Positions 15,360 to 24,182 of a DNA stretch of 64,000 bases are shown here, piece after piece. A program made the translations under genes and the position numbers. The first letter of the stretch is position 1; the number at the start of each line of letters is the position of its first letter. The notes under the pieces are model-generated. The model searched no databases and was not told the origin of the DNA. It saw only the letters and a program-made list of their open reading frames with translations. Source of the stretch: Psychrobacter glacincola (GTDB taxonomy: Bacteria > Pseudomonadota > Gammaproteobacteria > Pseudomonadales > Moraxellaceae); the NCBI RefSeq assembly GCF_904846075.1, contig NZ_CAJGZH010000001.1, positions 434,001 through 498,000 on the forward strand, given 5' to 3'.

Positions 15360-16775
15360 TTAAATTATAATCGAAGGCGTTAATTTTTTGCTAGTATTTG
15401 GAATCCATTGCATAGTAGAAAAGTCTGACTCAACTATATAATCTTCTATTAAAATTTCTTCATGAAGAAACTCAACCTTGTTTTTATTTGCCTCTGCTAT
15501 TTTCTGTACTTTAGATAGATAGGGATATTCATATACTTCTTCATATCCACTAAGAAACTGATCTGTTTCTCTAAACTCACGAAATAAAGGCCAATCATGA
15601 TATGGAAGCTCGCTAACTAATTCTCCTTGTTTTCCTATTTTAATCATAATTTTTTGCGCTTCATCATAATCATAATTTATTACAGCGTAAGCAAGTTTAA
15701 AGTCAAGAAGTGTCGCAGACCAGTCTTTTGTATTGAGTAGATCTTTAGCCTCTTTTTTCTTATCAATCGCATTGAGAGCAATAGCATGGTTAATTAAGAA
15801 AATTCTTTCCGTTGATTCTGTTGAATTATTACGTAGGTTCTGTGCAAAGGTAGCAATTATAATTGCGTTCGTCCACTCTTCTTCATGTAGAAAATCGAAA
15901 ATTTTCTCGTTAAGATGTCTGTCTGCTTCCTCTATCTCTTCGTTAACTACTTTTCGCCAGAGAGTCTGTCCAAGCATAATGCCTACTTGAGCAACAGTCA
16001 TACAAGAGTGAAATAAATAATCAGGGCCTACCTCAAGTTGTTCACCTGTATTTCTTTCTACTTCAAACTTGTAACCAACTCCTTTACATATATCTATATA
16101 CTGCTTACTTACAACACCATCACAATGTGTGAATAAGTTTCTTCTTTGAGATTTTTCGATAAAAGAAGGCCACTGTTCAAACTCTGTAAGCGTAATTTTA
16201 AATTGATTTTCAAGACTTTTGAATTGGTCTTGATAACTCTTTCTTCTTATTGACTCAATTTCTTTATATAAAAAAGATTTTCGGAGATCTTCAATAGAAT
16301 CATATTCAAGAGCGTCAGTTATCTTTGTTTCCTTGTTTAATTTTTTATATAAATTTGGTTGTTTATTAAATAAAACTTCAATTAAATCACCGATAAATTT
16401 ATCAAATGATGAAAAAAGGCTAACAAACAAGCTTTTTTCTAGCGTTTCAACTGGAGATGATCCCATATGCCTTTTAATTTTTCTAAAAGCTTTTCTTAGA
16501 GCTTTCTCAGATACTACCTTGTTTTCTTTACTATCTACTGTCTCTAAAGTACTTATTATATTTTCATATTCATGAAGTAGTTCATCTGCTTTTTCATTAT
16601 ATTTTTGAGCAGCTTCAGGGATATATTCTGATGCACATTCCTGAATATCCATAATTCTATGTAAGAAAATATCAATTACTTCTCCAATCCCATATATTTC
16701 TTCCTTAGATGTTACTTCTTTATCCTCTACAGTTTTTTCAGTAGTATTGGTGTTCTTGATATTTAGTTCGTCCAT
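15360..16775 (-). CDS. HEPN-motif protein with helical C-terminal region, candidate RNase/defence protein
   Basis: 471 aa, AT-rich, very rich in Lys, Glu, Ile and Asn. An N-terminal coiled helix (to about 80) is followed by a largely helical domain. FVSLFSSFDKFIGDLIEVLF at 117-136 and the motif R212-N213-L-F-T-H217 match the helix pair and the RN-x3-H active site of HEPN ribonucleases (Rx4-6H, with a polar residue after R). The second half (about 280-400) reads as TPR-like helical hairpins (EWTNAIIIATFAQNLR, RIFLINHAIALNAI, FKLAYAVINYDYDEAQKIM). HEPN proteins of this build often cleave RNA in toxin-antitoxin or antiphage systems. That role is inference: no antitoxin is adjacent on the same strand. 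The ATG follows AGGAG. Confidence 0.65.
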   Translation of the reverse strand: MDELNIKNTNTTEKTVEDKEVTSKEEIYGIGEVIDIFLHRIMDIQECASEYIPEAAQKYNEKADELLHEYENIISTLETVDSKENKVVSEKALRKAFRKIKRHMGSSPVETLEKSLFVSLFSSFDKFIGDLIEVLFNKQPNLYKKLNKETKITDALEYDSIEDLRKSFLYKEIESIRRKSYQDQFKSLENQFKITLTEFEQWPSFIEKSQRRNLFTHCDGVVSKQYIDICKGVGYKFEVERNTGEQLEVGPDYLFHSCMTVAQVGIMLGQTLWRKVVNEEIEEADRHLNEKIFDFLHEEEWTNAIIIATFAQNLRNNSTESTERIFLINHAIALNAIDKKKEAKDLLNTKDWSATLLDFKLAYAVINYDYDEAQKIMIKIGKQGELVSELPYHDWPLFREFRETDQFLSGYEEVYEYPYLSKVQKIAEANKNKVEFLHEEILIEDYIVESDFSTMQWIPNTSKKLTPSIII

Positions 16776-17134
16776 ATAAAAAGCTCCTATATTTTAAGTA
16801 CAACGAATTTTGTTATTTAAAAAAATGAGAGTAAATCAAAGTAACTTTATCAATATATAAAAGTGATAAATTATTCGTTAGCCTGTATCCGAGCCATAGC
16901 CATCAACTCACACGCTTTTTCACTTTACTTTAGCATACAAGCATCAAATGCAGGCAGTAGTTTATCTTTCTTTTCTAGATACCTCTATAGATCGTCTTGC
17001 TCAAAATTATTTATCGTTTATCTCTCTTATTACTTTCCAACGTCCACAAAAAAAGGCACTGAAATCAGTGCCGTTTTATAAGTCGTTATGATATAAAAAC
17101 TAACCACGACTTCTCAGATGCTAAATCGCCAAAA
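16776..17134. other. Intergenic region between tdh and the HEPN-like gene
   Basis: 359 AT-rich bases holding the promoter of the HEPN-like gene and the tdh terminator. A 72-codon plus-strand frame (16863-17081) has no ribosome-binding site or recognisable content and runs through the terminator, so I do not call it. Confidence 0.5.
17050..17077 (-). terminator. Rho-independent terminator of tdh
   Basis: GGCACTGA-TT-TCAGTGCC followed by eight T residues on the minus strand. Confidence 0.88.
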
Positions 17135-18160
17135 TTAATCCCAGCTTAAAATCACTTTACCGCATTGCCCACTTTCCATGATATCAAAGCCTTCTTGAAA
17201 GTCATCAATGTGCATGCGATGGGTAACGATGGGCGACAGATCAATACCGCTAATCAGCATTTGCTCCATCTGATACCACGTCTCCCACATCTCGCGGCCA
17301 TAAATACCTTTTAGGGTTAACGCTTTAAAGATAATCTTGCTCCAATCCACCGTGGTGGTGTTAGGCAAAATACCCAAGAGCGCAATTTTAGAGCCGTTAT
17401 ACATATTGCTAATCATCGAATCAAAGGCCTGAGGCGAGCCTGACATCTCAAGCCCAATATCAAAGCCGTGCATTTTTAACTCAGCAATAGCACCTTCGAT
17501 GGTTTCACCCTTGGCTGGGTTGATGGTCATCGTCGCGCCCATTTTTTTGGCAAGTTCTAAGCGATAATCGCTGATATCACTGACCACAATATTACGCGCC
17601 CCTGCGAAGCGGCAAATCGCCGTTGCCATTGAACCAATCAGCCCCGCACCCGTAACCAGTACATCTTCACCAAGGACAGGAAATGATAAAGCGGTGTGAG
17701 TGGCATTGCCAAAGGGGTCCATAATGGCGGCCATTTCATCGCTGATACGCTCATCGAGCTTGATGACATTATCGGCAGGTATCACTAAATATTCGGCAAA
17801 CGCGCCATCGCGGTCGACGCCCACGCCGATGGTGTTTTCGCACACATGCAGCTTGCCACGACGGCAGTTACGGCAATGCCCGCAAGCGATATGTCCTTCG
17901 CCAGTGACTCGGTCGCCCACTTCAAGATGCTTCACACCCTCGCCTATTTCACTAATGATACCGACGTATTCATGCCCGATAATCATCGGCGTCTTGATGG
18001 TGTTTTGTGACCACTCATCCCACTTGTAAATGTGCAAATCTGTCCCACAAATGGCGGTCTTTTTAATTTTTATTTTAACGTCATTGATGCCGACTGTAGG
18101 TTCTGGCATGTCTTGCATCCAGATGCCTTTTTTGGCATGGGCTTTAACCAGTGCTTTCAT
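17135..18160 (-). CDS. tdh: L-threonine 3-dehydrogenase
   Basis: Oxidises L-threonine to 2-amino-3-ketobutyrate with NAD+, the first step of threonine breakdown to glycine and acetyl-CoA. A zinc-dependent medium-chain dehydrogenase of 341 aa, the same length as E. coli Tdh. Catalytic zinc site: [15 protein letters not shown] (Cys about 38) and IIGHEYVG. Structural zinc: [18 protein letters not shown]-binding: [11 protein letters not shown]. It lies 77 bp downstream of kbl on the same strand and so is very likely co-transcribed with it, in the usual kbl-tdh order. AGAGAA precedes the ATG. Confidence 0.97.
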   Translation of the reverse strand: MKALVKAHAKKGIWMQDMPEPTVGINDVKIKIKKTAICGTDLHIYKWDEWSQNTIKTPMIIGHEYVGIISEIGEGVKHLEVGDRVTGEGHIACGHCRNCRRGKLHVCENTIGVGVDRDGAFAEYLVIPADNVIKLDERISDEMAAIMDPFGNATHTALSFPVLGEDVLVTGAGLIGSMATAICRFAGARNIVVSDISDYRLELAKKMGATMTINPAKGETIEGAIAELKMHGFDIGLEMSGSPQAFDSMISNMYNGSKIALLGILPNTTTVDWSKIIFKALTLKGIYGREMWETWYQMEQMLISGIDLSPIVTHRMHIDDFQEGFDIMESGQCGKVILSWD

Positions 18161-18237
18161 ACTTTTCTCTTATTTAACGGTGTTGTGCTTAATGGTTGAA
18201 TCTAGCGAGTGAATATCGAACAAATACCGAACGACGC

Positions 18238-19428
18238 TTAATCAATCACTTTCATTTGCTTAGCAACTTTGATAAAGGCGGCGATACACTGGTCTAGCTG
18301 CTCGCGAGTATGGGCGGCAGAGAGCTGCACACGAATGCGAGCCTCGTCTTTGGGTACGACAGGGTAGAAGAAGCCAATCACGTAAATGCCTTCTTCAAGC
18401 AGCGCATCTGCCATTTGCTGCGAGACATTGGCGTCATAAAGCATGACCGCACAAATTGCCGATGCAGTGGGCTTGATATCGAAGCCCGCATCTTGCATTT
18501 TCTTCACAAAATAGGCAGTATTTTCATGCAATTTATCTTGTAGGGTATTGTCTTGTGACAGCATCTCAAACGCTTTTACCCCAGCCGCTGCCACCATAGG
18601 AGGAATGGAGTTTGAAAACAGATACGGGCGTGAGCGTTGACGCAACATCTCAACGATTTCTTTTTTACCCGTGGTAAAGCCGCCAATAGCACCGCCAAAG
18701 GCCTTGCCTAAAGTACCAGTGATCAGCTCAATATCACCACGTAGATTGAACAATTCAGTCACGCCGCCACCAGTGTGACCGACCACGCCTGCTGAATGCG
18801 ACTCGTCAATCATTACCATGGCATCATACTTTTGTGCCAGCGCATAAATCTCATCCATTGGCGCGACATTACCATCCATCGAAAACACACCATCGGTGAC
18901 AATTAAGCGAAAACGCTGTGCTTGCGCCGCTTGCAATTGCGTCTCTAAATCTTGCATATCCGCATTGGCATAGCGATAACGTGCCGCTTTACATAGGCGC
19001 ACACCATCGATGATCGAGGCATGATTTAACGAATCAGAAATAATGGCATCTTCGCTGGTCAGCAGGGGCTCAAAAGCACCGCCATTGGCATCGAAACAGG
19101 CCGCATAAAGAATCGTATCTTCGGTATTAAAAAACTTAGAAATCGCTGCTTCTAATTGCTTATGCAAATCTTGCGTACCACAAATAAAACGCACCGATGA
19201 CATGCCATAACCTGAGTTTTCGATGGCTTCGATAGCCGCCTTTTTAATCTCAGGATGATCAGACAGTCCAAGGTAATTATTGGCACAGAAGTTAAGCACC
19301 TCACGGCCATCAGTGATCTTGATGAGTGCATCTTGTGGAGAGGTGATCACGCGCTCGGTTTTATACAGTCCTGCCGCCCGTATGTCGCTGATTTCTTGTT
19401 GTAGGTATTTCTGAAAGTCTTGATACAT
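18238..19428 (-). CDS. kbl: Glycine C-acetyltransferase (2-amino-3-ketobutyrate CoA ligase)
   Basis: PLP enzyme that splits 2-amino-3-ketobutyrate with CoA into glycine and acetyl-CoA, using the product of Tdh encoded just downstream. 396 aa, standard length. The alpha-oxoamine synthase features are clear: FCANNYLGLSDHPE near the N-terminus, MIDESHSAGVVGHTGGG in the middle, and the PLP lysine in TGTLGKAFGGAIGG (about residue 243). AAGGAA precedes the ATG. The upstream gap to pdxJ contains a collapsed copy of the 7531 element. Confidence 0.97.
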   Translation of the reverse strand: MYQDFQKYLQQEISDIRAAGLYKTERVITSPQDALIKITDGREVLNFCANNYLGLSDHPEIKKAAIEAIENSGYGMSSVRFICGTQDLHKQLEAAISKFFNTEDTILYAACFDANGGAFEPLLTSEDAIISDSLNHASIIDGVRLCKAARYRYANADMQDLETQLQAAQAQRFRLIVTDGVFSMDGNVAPMDEIYALAQKYDAMVMIDESHSAGVVGHTGGGVTELFNLRGDIELITGTLGKAFGGAIGGFTTGKKEIVEMLRQRSRPYLFSNSIPPMVAAAGVKAFEMLSQDNTLQDKLHENTAYFVKKMQDAGFDIKPTASAICAVMLYDANVSQQMADALLEEGIYVIGFFYPVVPKDEARIRVQLSAAHTREQLDQCIAAFIKVAKQMKVID

Positions 19429-19463
19429 AAAGATTCCTTTTTTAATATTATTGGTATTTTCTG

Positions 19464-19530
19464 AAGGTCTGTTGAATGTTCAACAGACCCTAACAATGCA
19501 GATATTAGGACTGCTGATAGAACCAAACTA
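19464..19530. mobile_element. Collapsed remnant of the 7531-7797 MITE-like element
   Basis: GGTCTGTTGAA (19466-19476) and TTCAACAGACC (19479-19489) are the two terminal repeats of the 7531 element brought together with almost nothing between. They are followed by ATATTAGGACTGCTGAT (19502-19518) and ACCAAACTA, which match the bases just inside the left end of the full element. It lies in the kbl-pdxJ gap and forms a strong hairpin there. Confidence 0.7.
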
Positions 19531-19548
19531 TTTGCGTATTAATACGGG

Positions 19549-20289
19549 TTAACCACAAATTGCTAAATACTGACGCACGACATTATCCATGCCTTGCTCC
19601 AGTGATTCAATCGTAAATGCATGACCAATCGACACTTCAGCGATATCACTAAGCGCGAGCAAGTCAGCCAAATTATCCAAATTCAAATCATGACCAGCAT
19701 TGACGCGGATACCGTTTTGATTGGCTAGATTAATACAGTCGCTAAAGCGTTGCTTGACCTCATCGAATTGGTCGCCGCTCTTACCATTACTGTAGGCACG
19801 CGCCCATTCTTCGGTATACATCTCGATCGTCTGTACATCGCTCTCGATGACTGCTTTGACTTGCTCAATATCAGGGTCGATGAACACCGCACAGCGCGTA
19901 CCAAACGCTTCTAGCTCTTTGCTTAACGTTGATAAGAATTCATGATGTTTGATGATATCAAAGCCATGATCCGAGGTCAGCTGATCGTCACTGTCTGGCA
20001 CGAGCGTGCATTGATGCGGCTTTACTTCACGGATAATCTTCAAGAACTGCTCGTTTGGATTCCCTTCGATATTGAACTCAATCTCTGGATAGTCCTTTAA
20101 AAATGCACTGATATCATAGACATCTTGGTATCTGATATGACGCTCATCAGGGCGTGGATGTACGGTAAAGCCTTTAACCCCTAGATCAATCAGCTTCTTC
20201 ACAAAGGTCAACAGGTTAGGGTAATCAGTACCGCGCGAGTTACGGATTAAAGCCAATTTATTCAAATTTACGCTAAACAATGTGCTCAT
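19549..20289 (-). CDS. pdxJ: Pyridoxine 5'-phosphate synthase
   Basis: Condenses 1-deoxyxylulose 5-phosphate with 3-amino-2-oxopropyl phosphate to pyridoxine 5'-phosphate, the last ring-forming step of DXP-dependent vitamin B6 synthesis. 246 aa. Typical sequence: SVNLNKLALIRNSRG at the N-terminus, FTVHPRPDERHIRYQDV (phosphate and catalytic residues), FNIEGNP (catalytic Glu), CTLVPDSDDQLTSDHG, VFIDPD, IEMYTEEWA, VNAGHDLN and EVSIGHAF (phosphate loop). The TEEWA and PDSDDQ forms mark the PdxJ subtype that differs from E. coli. Its DXP substrate is made by dxs, also in this window. AAGGAA lies 5' of the ATG. Confidence 0.95.
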   Translation of the reverse strand: MSTLFSVNLNKLALIRNSRGTDYPNLLTFVKKLIDLGVKGFTVHPRPDERHIRYQDVYDISAFLKDYPEIEFNIEGNPNEQFLKIIREVKPHQCTLVPDSDDQLTSDHGFDIIKHHEFLSTLSKELEAFGTRCAVFIDPDIEQVKAVIESDVQTIEMYTEEWARAYSNGKSGDQFDEVKQRFSDCINLANQNGIRVNAGHDLNLDNLADLLALSDIAEVSIGHAFTIESLEQGMDNVVRQYLAICG

Positions 20290-20333
20290 AAAATTCCTTG
20301 TACAGCTCGTTTATTATTGATGATATGAAAGGG

Positions 20334-21209
20334 TTAATAAAAATCGTTGGTATCAGCATACTTCTTATTCAATGCCTTTAAAATAGCATAAGTCTCTAAG
20401 TCTACCGTTCCTGTTGGGTTACGGGGTCGAAAGTGCAGCTGAAACGCATAGACGACATCGCGACTGACTTTGTCCCACTCGTCGCTACTGTTAATCTGAT
20501 AGCCATAGTCACGAAACTGCTGCTTCATCTCAGGTATCGTTGCCGCTGCAAATGTGTCTATGTCCATAAACGCAAATTTATCAGCGTCATCATACCAAGC
20601 GCCGATGCCATATTGCTTATACAGTTGCTCCCAAGGGAACTTTGCACCGGGGTCAATCTTGCGCGAGGGTGCCATATCAGAATGACCGATGATATTTTTT
20701 TGTGAGATATCATATCTGGCGGTGATATCTTGCACCAACTCCGCGACCTTTTTAATCTGCAATTCATCAAACGCCACATAATGCTCATAAGGATGATACG
20801 CCAACTTGCCGTCTTTTAGGGCACTTTGATACTCAGGCGCAATCCCTGCATTGACGATTTCGATGCCGATAGAGGTATCGTTCAGGATAGTTCTACCTGC
20901 AAAGCCGCCATCACCCGCATGCCAAGCGCGCTCGTTTTCTGGTACTAGATTATAAATTTTATCATCGTCATTATCTAACACTAAATAGTGCGCGCTGACC
21001 TTGCCTGTGGTCAGTGTTTTTATCGATCGGTCATTGTCTGACACCGTATAGTGCAGCACAATGGTTTTGATGCGCTCGCTTTTGCCAGTGGCTTGGTGGG
21101 TTTTACTGTCCACGATGTAGCTTTCGGTGGTCGCGACTGGAGAGGTTATGGTCACGCAGCCAATCAGGGGCAGTGTTAAGCCAAACGCTAAAAAGATGTT
21201 TTTTACCAT
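20334..21209 (-). CDS. N-acetylmuramoyl-L-alanine amidase, lipoprotein, AmiD-like
   Basis: A zinc amidase that cleaves the MurNAc-L-Ala bond of muropeptides. 291 aa from ATG 21209, chosen because it opens a lipoprotein signal peptide (MVKNIFLAFGLTLPLIGC, lipobox Cys 18). The amidase_2 domain follows: IVLHYTVSDNDRS with the first zinc His, ENERAWHAGDGG, SIGIEIVNAG with the catalytic Glu, and NIIGHSDMAPSRKIDPG with the later His and Asp. The C-terminal ~75 residues (VVYAFQLHFRPRNPTGTVD) form a peptidoglycan-binding_1 domain. This matches E. coli AmiD rather than cytosolic AmpD. In-frame sequence upstream to 21272 is not needed. Confidence 0.92.
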   Translation of the reverse strand: MVKNIFLAFGLTLPLIGCVTITSPVATTESYIVDSKTHQATGKSERIKTIVLHYTVSDNDRSIKTLTTGKVSAHYLVLDNDDDKIYNLVPENERAWHAGDGGFAGRTILNDTSIGIEIVNAGIAPEYQSALKDGKLAYHPYEHYVAFDELQIKKVAELVQDITARYDISQKNIIGHSDMAPSRKIDPGAKFPWEQLYKQYGIGAWYDDADKFAFMDIDTFAAATIPEMKQQFRDYGYQINSSDEWDKVSRDVVYAFQLHFRPRNPTGTVDLETYAILKALNKKYADTNDFY

Positions 21210-21241
21210 GAAATGCTCTGTGTGAATAAAGGTAAGCTTTG

Positions 21242-21351
21242 ATATAGTCGTTTCAATATAATTTGGATACAAGGAAGGCGAGCGAAAGTACTACAAATAG
21301 TAGACTAAGCGAGCCTGACACCGTATCTGATTTATATAGGATTGACTATAC
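21242..21351. repeat. Dispersed ~110-bp repeat, copy 1
   Basis: Closely matches 38878-38985 (about 85-90% by eye), with the conserved core GATACAAGGAAGGCGAGC and AATAGTAGACTAAGCG. The ends are imperfect inverted repeats: TATAGTC-n-ATATAA on the left, its complement TTATATAGGATTGACTATA on the right. This suggests a small mobile element. It sits between the amidase gene and the MOSC gene. Confidence 0.75.
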
Positions 21352-21411
21352 TTGCCTTTATTTTTTTATTGATAGTAGGTAGATGAGGTCGAGATATCTT
21401 TGAAAGCTTTT

Positions 21412-22206
21412 TTAATCCTTGCGAATCTTCTTCGCTAACACCTTTTTCCAACTCTCCTCCAAACATTCAATCGCGAGCCATGGCTCAATCACATCGGCAT
21501 CGTATTTCTCTTTTGAATTAGACAATTGCCACAGTTTTTCAAGCGTCGCAAACGGATAGGGACGTTCGATTAAATAGACGGGCAAATCAGCGCTAATCAT
21601 GCCATCACGTACCACTTTGAAATACCAACCAGCGATACCTTGTTTGCTGACCCATGCCGCGATATTTGGCACTTTGGTAAACTGTCCGATTTGGTCGTTG
21701 ATTTTGTAGCAAGGGCGTCGTGGTTGGACGATACGCAGTTGTAAATTATCAACATCATCCGTACTAGTAGCCGTATCACCATACTCTCCTCCATACTGAT
21801 AAACATCACCAATGCAAACCGTAGACTCAGTCATTTCAGGTAGGCCATTGACGGCTTCGGTCGTGAGGTTTTCACCCAACGTACCGACGCGGACTTTTAG
21901 ACCAAATTCTGCGTTAAGTTTCTCATAAGTTGCAGGTGCCAGTTGATGTACTGCTTTGAGTGGGCCGCCATGATGCTTGCGATCGGCTTGTTCGTCAGTG
22001 GTTAATCCCATAAAGTTGACCGCGACAGGTGCGTTAATCGGTGCTTTATCAATAGCACTCATTTCTTCACGGGTGAATGGCATGGCTTTGCCAGCGCGGA
22101 CGCAGGTTAGATTGGCAATATGTAACGGCAGGGTTTGATTAAAGTCGGCTACATTTTTTTGGGTAGAAGATGTTAGCGTTGCTATATTTATAGGTTCTAA
22201 GCTCAT
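21412..22206 (-). CDS. MOSC-domain protein, YiiM-like
   Basis: 264 aa. The MOSC (molybdenum cofactor sulfurase C-terminal) fold is shown by DRKHHGGPLKAVHQ, GTLGENLTTEAVNG and the RPCYKI motif with the conserved cysteine (about residue 163). A YiiM-type C-terminal three-helix region follows. YiiM/YcbX-type proteins use Mo cofactor to reduce N-hydroxylated compounds such as 6-N-hydroxylaminopurine; assigning that substrate here is inference. AGGAAA precedes the ATG. It is a single gene, with the dispersed repeat after it. Confidence 0.88.
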   Translation of the reverse strand: MSLEPINIATLTSSTQKNVADFNQTLPLHIANLTCVRAGKAMPFTREEMSAIDKAPINAPVAVNFMGLTTDEQADRKHHGGPLKAVHQLAPATYEKLNAEFGLKVRVGTLGENLTTEAVNGLPEMTESTVCIGDVYQYGGEYGDTATSTDDVDNLQLRIVQPRRPCYKINDQIGQFTKVPNIAAWVSKQGIAGWYFKVVRDGMISADLPVYLIERPYPFATLEKLWQLSNSKEKYDADVIEPWLAIECLEESWKKVLAKKIRKD

Positions 22207-22367
22207 AGGTTTTCCTAATCTATAGGGATTTATTAGGGGAGAGGCTACTTTGATACTGGTATTAATAATGCGTATTATCTTAGCTTAATCATTCATCTAA
22301 TGCTAAGCATTCAGCCGCTTAAAATTTAGCAGTAGGTGAAAGGGTATTAGAACGGTAAATTTTAGAC

Positions 22368-22400
22368 AAAAAAAGACCAGAATAAATATCTGGTCTTTTT
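22368..22400 (-). terminator. Rho-independent terminator of rsfS
   Basis: AAAAAGACCAG / CTGGTCTTTTT stem with T run on either strand, placed just past the rsfS stop. Confidence 0.85.
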
Positions 22401-22431
22401 GGTTTTCACAGCGTTATAAAAATAAATAAAA

Positions 22432-22845
22432 TTATTTATTTTTATTGCGGCGACCAGCGGTTTTCTTTTCACGCGGTACAGCGACCAGCTCAGCCAATTG
22501 CTCAGGTGATGACCATAGACCTTCTAAATCATAGAACTCACGGGCTTGCGGCGTCATTACATGCACGACGACAGCGCCCAGATCAATCAATGTCCAGTCA
22601 GAGTCGATACCGCCTTCGCGACCAAGTGGCATAAAGCCCGCTTGCTTCGCTTCAGCGCCGACATTGTCAGCCATCGCGCGTACATGGCGCTTAGAAGTAC
22701 CGTCAGCGATAACGATGCGTTCGGTTACGTCAGTCAAATCTTCTACATTCATTACGGTGATGTTCTTCGCTTTCATATCATCTAGAGCGGTCTCAACAAC
22801 GGCTAAGCATTCTTTTAAGCGTTCTTCAGTCATGGTGTTGGTCAT
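22432..22845 (-). CDS. rsfS: Ribosomal silencing factor RsfS
   Basis: Binds ribosomal protein uL14 and blocks joining of the 30S and 50S subunits when nutrients are short. 137 aa. Conserved family segments: DDMKAKNITVMNVEDLTDVT, VIADGTSKRHVRAMADNV, GREGGIDSDWTLIDLGAVVV and HVMTPQAREFYDLEGLWS. The C-terminus is a Lys/Arg-rich tail (REKKTAGRRNKNK) beyond the usual end at about 115. A second Met five codons in is an alternative start. It follows nadD on the same strand with a 141-bp gap; the nadD-rsfS pairing is very common. Confidence 0.95.
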   Translation of the reverse strand: MTNTMTEERLKECLAVVETALDDMKAKNITVMNVEDLTDVTERIVIADGTSKRHVRAMADNVGAEAKQAGFMPLGREGGIDSDWTLIDLGAVVVHVMTPQAREFYDLEGLWSSPEQLAELVAVPREKKTAGRRNKNK

Positions 22846-22986
22846 AAATTTTGATCTCTTGAATCGTCAATATTAAAAATAAAAAGGTAAATCGTCAATT
22901 TGCATGCGTTGGCATTGTCGAATGGACTAGATGTCGCCAGTCAGCTGTAGAGACTGGATGGGCAAAATGACAAAGATAAGGCGATT

Positions 22987-23901
22987 TTAACGGAATTGAG
23001 CAGCAGAATATAGCTGATGGGCGATAATATATTGATAAACAGCAGGATTTAGCCATTTAGCTAATGGATTGGGTGCAGTATTGTCTATGATATCATTTAT
23101 TGGTGCGATAGATGTCATTTGCCTTGCCGCTGCCGATATTATATTCGATCGATTTTCTGTCGGCTGCCACTGTTGGCGTATCTGTGTACTGGATATCGTG
23201 GCGATAGGACGCGAGTCTATATAAATGTGGCCTTGATGGGTATTTTTCAAGAGGCGGCTATCGGTCGATGCTTGAGAGGTGGGCTGTAATAAATCAATAG
23301 GCGCATCGATGCGTAAAGATTGCAGCTGCGCAGGTAATTGGGTGTGCAAGTTCATCGCATCCTGCGCGACTAACGTTTTGTTGGCGCAATGAGACGTGGT
23401 TGCCAACAGGTGATTATTTTTATGATTAATATCAGACAAGTCATCACGATTAAACACCCAAAGATTGACATAATCCGTAAGCTCTAAACCGTTTTTCCAT
23501 TTGCTCAAACTCAGCGCACTATCCATACCGATGATGAATATTAGACTGTCATGCGGATAACGCTGGCGCAACGTGCGTACACTATCGATGGTATAGACAG
23601 GCGGTGTTTGCCACAGCTCAAGCTCATTAATTTGTAGCGGTGTGTTGAGTGTTGCAAGCTTTAACATCGCCAGACGGTGTTTAGGATCTGTACTTTTTTC
23701 TTTAAAGGGAGAGCGCGCATTGGGCAATAGTGACACGTGCAGCGCTCGCTGTTGCTGCTTGGCTATCGGTAGCAAACGCTGATAAACAGTCATCGCCATT
23801 TGCAGATGACCCTCATGTACGGGATCAAATGAGCCGCCAAGATAAGCACGAATGGCTGGCGCAGGTGTACTTTTTTGAGGATTTTTGCTGGTATTTGGCA
23901 T
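22987..23901 (-). CDS. nadD: Nicotinate-nucleotide adenylyltransferase
   Basis: Adenylates nicotinate mononucleotide to deamido-NAD in NAD+ synthesis. The nucleotidyltransferase motif GGSFDPVHEGHLQMA is near residue 23, and the ISSTQIRQQW motif (S-T-x2-R) is near residue 237. Also typical are LLPNARSPFKE and IFIIGMDSALSLSKW. At 304 aa it is about 90 residues longer than most NadD proteins. The extra length is an insert between the core (about 155) and the SSTQIR motif (NHLLATTSHCANKTLVAQD... to SRLLKNTHQG), plus an N-terminal extension. Both core motifs are intact, so activity is likely. No strong ribosome-binding site is visible. Confidence 0.92.
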   Translation of the reverse strand: MPNTSKNPQKSTPAPAIRAYLGGSFDPVHEGHLQMAMTVYQRLLPIAKQQQRALHVSLLPNARSPFKEKSTDPKHRLAMLKLATLNTPLQINELELWQTPPVYTIDSVRTLRQRYPHDSLIFIIGMDSALSLSKWKNGLELTDYVNLWVFNRDDLSDINHKNNHLLATTSHCANKTLVAQDAMNLHTQLPAQLQSLRIDAPIDLLQPTSQASTDSRLLKNTHQGHIYIDSRPIATISSTQIRQQWQPTENRSNIISAAARQMTSIAPINDIIDNTAPNPLAKWLNPAVYQYIIAHQLYSAAQFR

Positions 23902-24116
23902 AAATAAATGCGTAAAAATAGATAAGAGGCACGTTGTCGTTGATGCATTTTATCCTTTTATCGGCTGACCTTTTTAGGTTAAATGCTTCGATGGTAGCGC
24001 TATTGTAGAGGGCAAGCGGGCATCTGTCATTAAAAGCGCTGAAATACTAGGTAAAATGAGCGCTTAGCTATCCGTGATGAAAATTTTTAAAAAAGTCAGT
24101 TATGAATATAGCCAAT

Positions 24117-24147
24117 AAAAAACCGACCATCATTTTGATAGTCGGTT
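24117..24147 (-). terminator. Rho-independent terminator of pta
   Basis: AACCGAC-ta/TCA hairpin pairing with GTCGGTTTTTT on the minus strand, 36 bases past the pta stop. Confidence 0.82.
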
Positions 24148-24182
24148 ACTTATAGCGCAATTAGTCCTACATTTTAATGCAA

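Noticed and set aside
16863..17081. 72-codon plus-strand frame between the HEPN-like gene and tdh
   Set aside because: No ribosome-binding site, no domain, and it overlaps the tdh terminator.
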